Part shown: one piece after another, positions 61,412-64,000 of the stretch
Layout of the letters: each line of letters starts with the position of its first letter
How positions within the stretch are numbered: the stretch's first letter is position 1
DNA from: Skeletonema tropicum
Lineage: Eukaryota > Bacillariophyta > Thalassiosirophyceae > Thalassiosirales > Thalassiosiraceae
DNA length: 64,000 nt
Direction: 5' to 3'
NCBI GenBank assembly: GCA_037178625.1
Contig: CM074128.1
Span: 2,294,001 to 2,358,000 of the forward strand
The notes under the pieces: model-generated
Database searches by the model: none
Seen by the model: only the letters and a program-made list of their open reading frames with translations
What the model was told of the DNA's origin: nothing
Made by a program: the position numbers and the translations under genes

Positions 61412-63097
61412 ATGATGCAAGGCACTGCGGATCATCTAGCTGGTATTGGAGGCTCTCTTCCGAAACGAAAGGCGGCGTATGTCACTATAGAAAATCTCGT
61501 GAATAGTCAATACAACATTGACTTGCAACGACTTAGAGATGAGCTTCGCACCTTGAAAGCACATGATAATGACTTGTCGGCTGAGGCTGATGCTGCTAAG
61601 CCTGCAGCTGACAGCGCCGTAGGTAGCAGTGAGGAGGCAAAAGAGAACAAAGAGCCATCCATGCGTGCATCCATGCGAAGCAGCAGTTCTCAATCTTCAT
61701 TCTCATTGGCAAAGTATCATCATCAGAGCAGATTGCAGCCGCCACGAGATGGATTCAATCTTTGTGTGTAAGTAGATTCTTTATGTTACCTCTACACTAG
61801 GTTATGCTTTTGCACATATTACTCACATCACATGCATTTCATGATGCCAACACAGTCTTGTAGGCAAAGTCGAGCTGGTAGTCGACAAATCCCGTGTCGA
61901 CGGCTCCAGAGTTCTTGTAGCTGAAGTTGAAGTAGGTGATGAAACTGGCTCTGTTTCTCTTCGCGCAAGAGACGAGCAAATAGAGTTGCTCCAACAAGTT
62001 TCAAGTGATTCTGGTGCCATTGTGCTAAGGAATTGCACGATGGAGTTGTACCAAGGAAAGCATTTGAGGTTGGCTGTTAGCAAGTGGGGCAAGATGAGTG
62101 TTTATCCGGTAAGCCAACAGTCATCTCGTTGATTAGATTTCATCACAGTATATACATTATCTTACATTGCTATGTTTTTCATTATTAGGACGGTATTGAA
62201 AGCACTCCTAGTCCGCCAACAAGAATAAATCAAGAACTAAATTTCTCTCTGGTGGATCTCAACTTGATCGCGACGAGCAAGTCCCCAAGTCCAATGCCAA
62301 CTCATGTGGCAAAGCCTCAACACAGACCTCACCGGCATCAAGGTGAATCTACTCGAAGAGGAAGCCCTAGACACCAGTACTATAGAGGCAGAGGTGGCCG
62401 TCACCAACTGCAGCACAATCTTCAGCGTCGTCCCCGTAGTGTATCAAATGCATCTTCTGGTCAACAGCAGCTCTTTCATCAACCGCCTGGGTCGCCCCAG
62501 CACTTTGTACATTATCAGCACCAGCAGTATGCAGGCGATGATGGAAGTGTTTATTCTTTCCACTCACAGCAGCAAGACCAGACTCTTTCACCGCAACACC
62601 AACACGGTCAACCTTACAATTATCCATACAACCCACACCGTCAGCAGGACCTTATGTATGAGCAGTATAGACTTCAGCAGCAGCATGAACACCAACTTCA
62701 TATGCTACAGAGACAGCAGGAGTCTCAGCGTAGGATGCTTCAGCACCAACAATTTCAACATCAGCATCAGCACCACCAAATGCCCGATCAAGGCGTGATG
62801 CCATCGCTGATGCCAGATTTGAGCCTAGACATGGATGACTTTTCAGTTCCTTCTACGCCAGCGCTTCATTACTCACAGCCACCGCCGTCTATCCAACCAA
62901 ATCCGTCACATCCTCCTCCTCCTGAACAGTATGGTATACAGTTGCCTTCTCCACAGATGGGGAATGTGCCTCGAGACGGTCAGCAACTGAATGCACCTTC
63001 CTATGCCTCGATAATCTCTCCGTCGAGCTCGCCCAGACATTTTGGCCAGCCTGGACCTCAGCCACACCAGCATCGCGATCACAAACGTAACACATAA
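61412..63097 (+). CDS. OB-fold ssDNA/RNA-binding protein (SOSS-B/At4g28440-like) with Gln/His-rich tail
   Basis: Three exons, 61412-61767, 61856-62108 and 62189-63097 (introns 88 and 80 bp, GTAAGT...CACAG and GTAAGC...TTAG; phases agree), 505 residues. Residues 1-118 are a Ser/Lys-rich region; about 119-225 form one OB fold: LVGKVELVVDKSRVDGSRVL, EVGDETGSVSLRARDEQIEL, AIVLRNCTMELYQGKHLRLA, VSKWGKMSVYPDG, FSLVDLNLIA. This is the pattern of the plant RPA-related OB proteins and of SOSS-B (hSSB) subunits, which bind single-stranded nucleic acid. The remaining ~280 residues are Gln/His/Pro-rich with RGRGGR near the start and runs such as QHQHQHHQ, a prion-like composition. The ATG at 61412 (caccATGATG) is the first in frame. 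It is convergent with the RING gene, 21 bp between stops. Confidence 0.72.
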
Positions 63098-63118
63098 AAT
63101 TAGGTTTGTACTTTATCG

Positions 63119-64000
63119 CTACACTTGTGTTTTCACTTTACTTTTCTCATCAGTTACTGGGGAGCGGCATATTGGACAAGTCGCATGACTGCTATGAAAC
63201 CATTGTTTGAGGCATGACCCATGAAAACAATGCGAGCAAGGCAATCTATAAAGTGCAATATTCGAATCTCCAGCATCCACGCCATCAAAGCAAATGGAGC
63301 AAGTGAATTGCTGTGTTACTTCTTGGCAAGAGACTTCATATTGAGTAAGAAAGTCTGTCGGCATTCTCGCATTGGCTCTGCGCCAGGATTTTTCAAGATG
63401 GTTGAAATTTTGATACAGTCTTCGCGATTTGTACATCATGCTGCTCAAACTTGAATTATCAACCTGAAAAGGGCGACATAAAACTATTGCAAACCAATAT
63501 AGCTGTGAAGCTGAACTGTTACAGCTATCCCACTCTGCGTTTGCTTTGGCAAGACAAAATCCTACCCTCTTCCAATTCTCAAAAAATACACGCTTCTCCT
63601 CTCCACTCTCAAAGGATGCTTGGTCCAAAAGAGACGTTCTGTAACGAAATTTCGCACATGTTATCTCTGATAACATACTACAACAATTCGACAAATCCTC
63701 CCAATCACTTTCACGAAGTTTCCAGATACTTCGAACTTGCTCGTTATCTGTAGCTGATAATGTTCTCTTCCGTGACAGTGTTTGAAAGTCTGCAAGTTCA
63801 ATTTTGAGTCCATCCGATTTGAAAAGATTGTTGTAGTTTTCGACACTCTCAAATCCTTTTGAATTTGATCGGTGTCTCAATTTGACATAAGCTCTTGTTT
63901 CGGCGGATAAAAGGTCTTCTTGAAACGAGGACTGAAGCGAGATCTCGTTTGTAAGACCCCTGCCAGATGTACACTCAAAAGTGCACGGATACAATGTGAA
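63119..64000 (-). CDS. RING-H2 finger protein, probable E3 ubiquitin ligase (5' end outside window)
   Basis: Open from the right window edge to the stop at 63119; no ATG is present in the N-terminal part, so the start lies beyond 64000. About 290 residues are visible. The C-terminus carries CSICFDGVDAGDSNIALYRL followed by PCSHCFHGSC and CPICR: Cys-x2-Cys, about 17 residues, Cys-x-His-x2-His-x2-Cys, about 10 residues, Cys-x2-Cys, a complete RING-H2. Such domains recruit E2 enzymes for ubiquitin transfer. The upstream ~220 residues are Ser/Arg-rich and helical-looking without a recognised domain or membrane segment. Confidence 0.75.
   Translation of the reverse strand, partial: FTLYPCTFECTSGRGLTNEISLQSSFQEDLLSAETRAYVKLRHRSNSKGFESVENYNNLFKSDGLKIELADFQTLSRKRTLSATDNEQVRSIWKLRESDWEDLSNCCSMLSEITCAKFRYRTSLLDQASFESGEEKRVFFENWKRVGFCLAKANAEWDSCNSSASQLYWFAIVLCRPFQVDNSSLSSMMYKSRRLYQNFNHLEKSWRRANARMPTDFLTQYEVSCQEVTQQFTCSICFDGVDAGDSNIALYRLPCSHCFHGSCLKQWFHSSHATCPICRSPVTDEKSKVKTQV

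Noticed and set aside
62304..62798. A 164-codon second frame inside the OB-fold gene's tail
   Set aside because: Shifted reading of CAG/CAA/CAC-rich DNA is open by composition; the main frame carries the splicing-consistent protein.

Overview
The window is nuclear DNA of a eukaryotic microalga, most probably a diatom. The evidence is short GT-AG introns of about 80-150 bp, secreted proteins with Pro/Thr linkers and cysteine-rich domains of a kind I associate with diatoms, an ESFQTP-type plastid-targeting N-terminus on a SET-domain protein, and stramenopile-type reverse transcriptase and Tc1-like transposase relatives. The species cannot be told from the sequence.

Bases 1-57298 are a direct tandem array of one ~18.7 kb unit. 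Unit 1 (1-18445) is cut by the left window edge, unit 2 is 18446-37832 and unit 3 is 37833-57298. By eye, the units differ at only about a dozen isolated positions outside one lectin-module array. Each unit carries, left to right: (A) an ionotropic-glutamate-receptor-like channel gene (+); (A') a decayed tail of a lectin/CBM gene (-); (B) a 13-exon gene (-) for a giant secreted protein of about 2,900 residues that fuses DUF1800, DUF1501, a CBM6-like module and three or four F5/8 type C (discoidin/F-lectin-like) modules; (C) a truncated Penelope-like reverse transcriptase (+) that meets (D) a 3'-truncated SET-domain methyltransferase gene (-); and (E) a trinucleotide-rich palindromic element with perfect 20-bp terminal inverted repeats.

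The most notable signal is in B. The lectin modules of units 1-2 and those of unit 3 differ at 13-15 bases per module, and every one of these changes an amino acid. All modules of an array carry essentially the same variant set. The four exonic differences I found outside the array are all silent. This points to fast, homogenised diversification of ligand-binding modules inside an otherwise frozen, recently amplified locus. The channel gene is intact only in unit 3; units 1 and 2 share a one-base frameshift. Unit 2 also has two one-base insertions in its last lectin module that look like a blend of the two module types, possibly an assembly or polishing artefact.

Unit 3 alone holds a 754-bp insertion (56435-57188) that ends in a 4 x 35-bp minisatellite. 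To the right of the array the DNA is unique: an unrecognised ORF (57508-57984), a broken Tc1/mariner-like transposase (58074-59187), a LAMTOR4/roadblock-like gene (59954-60364), a three-exon OB-fold ssDNA-binding-type protein with a long Gln/His-rich tail (61412-63097), and a RING-H2 protein that runs off the right edge (63119-64000). No rRNA, CRISPR array or convincing tRNA was seen.
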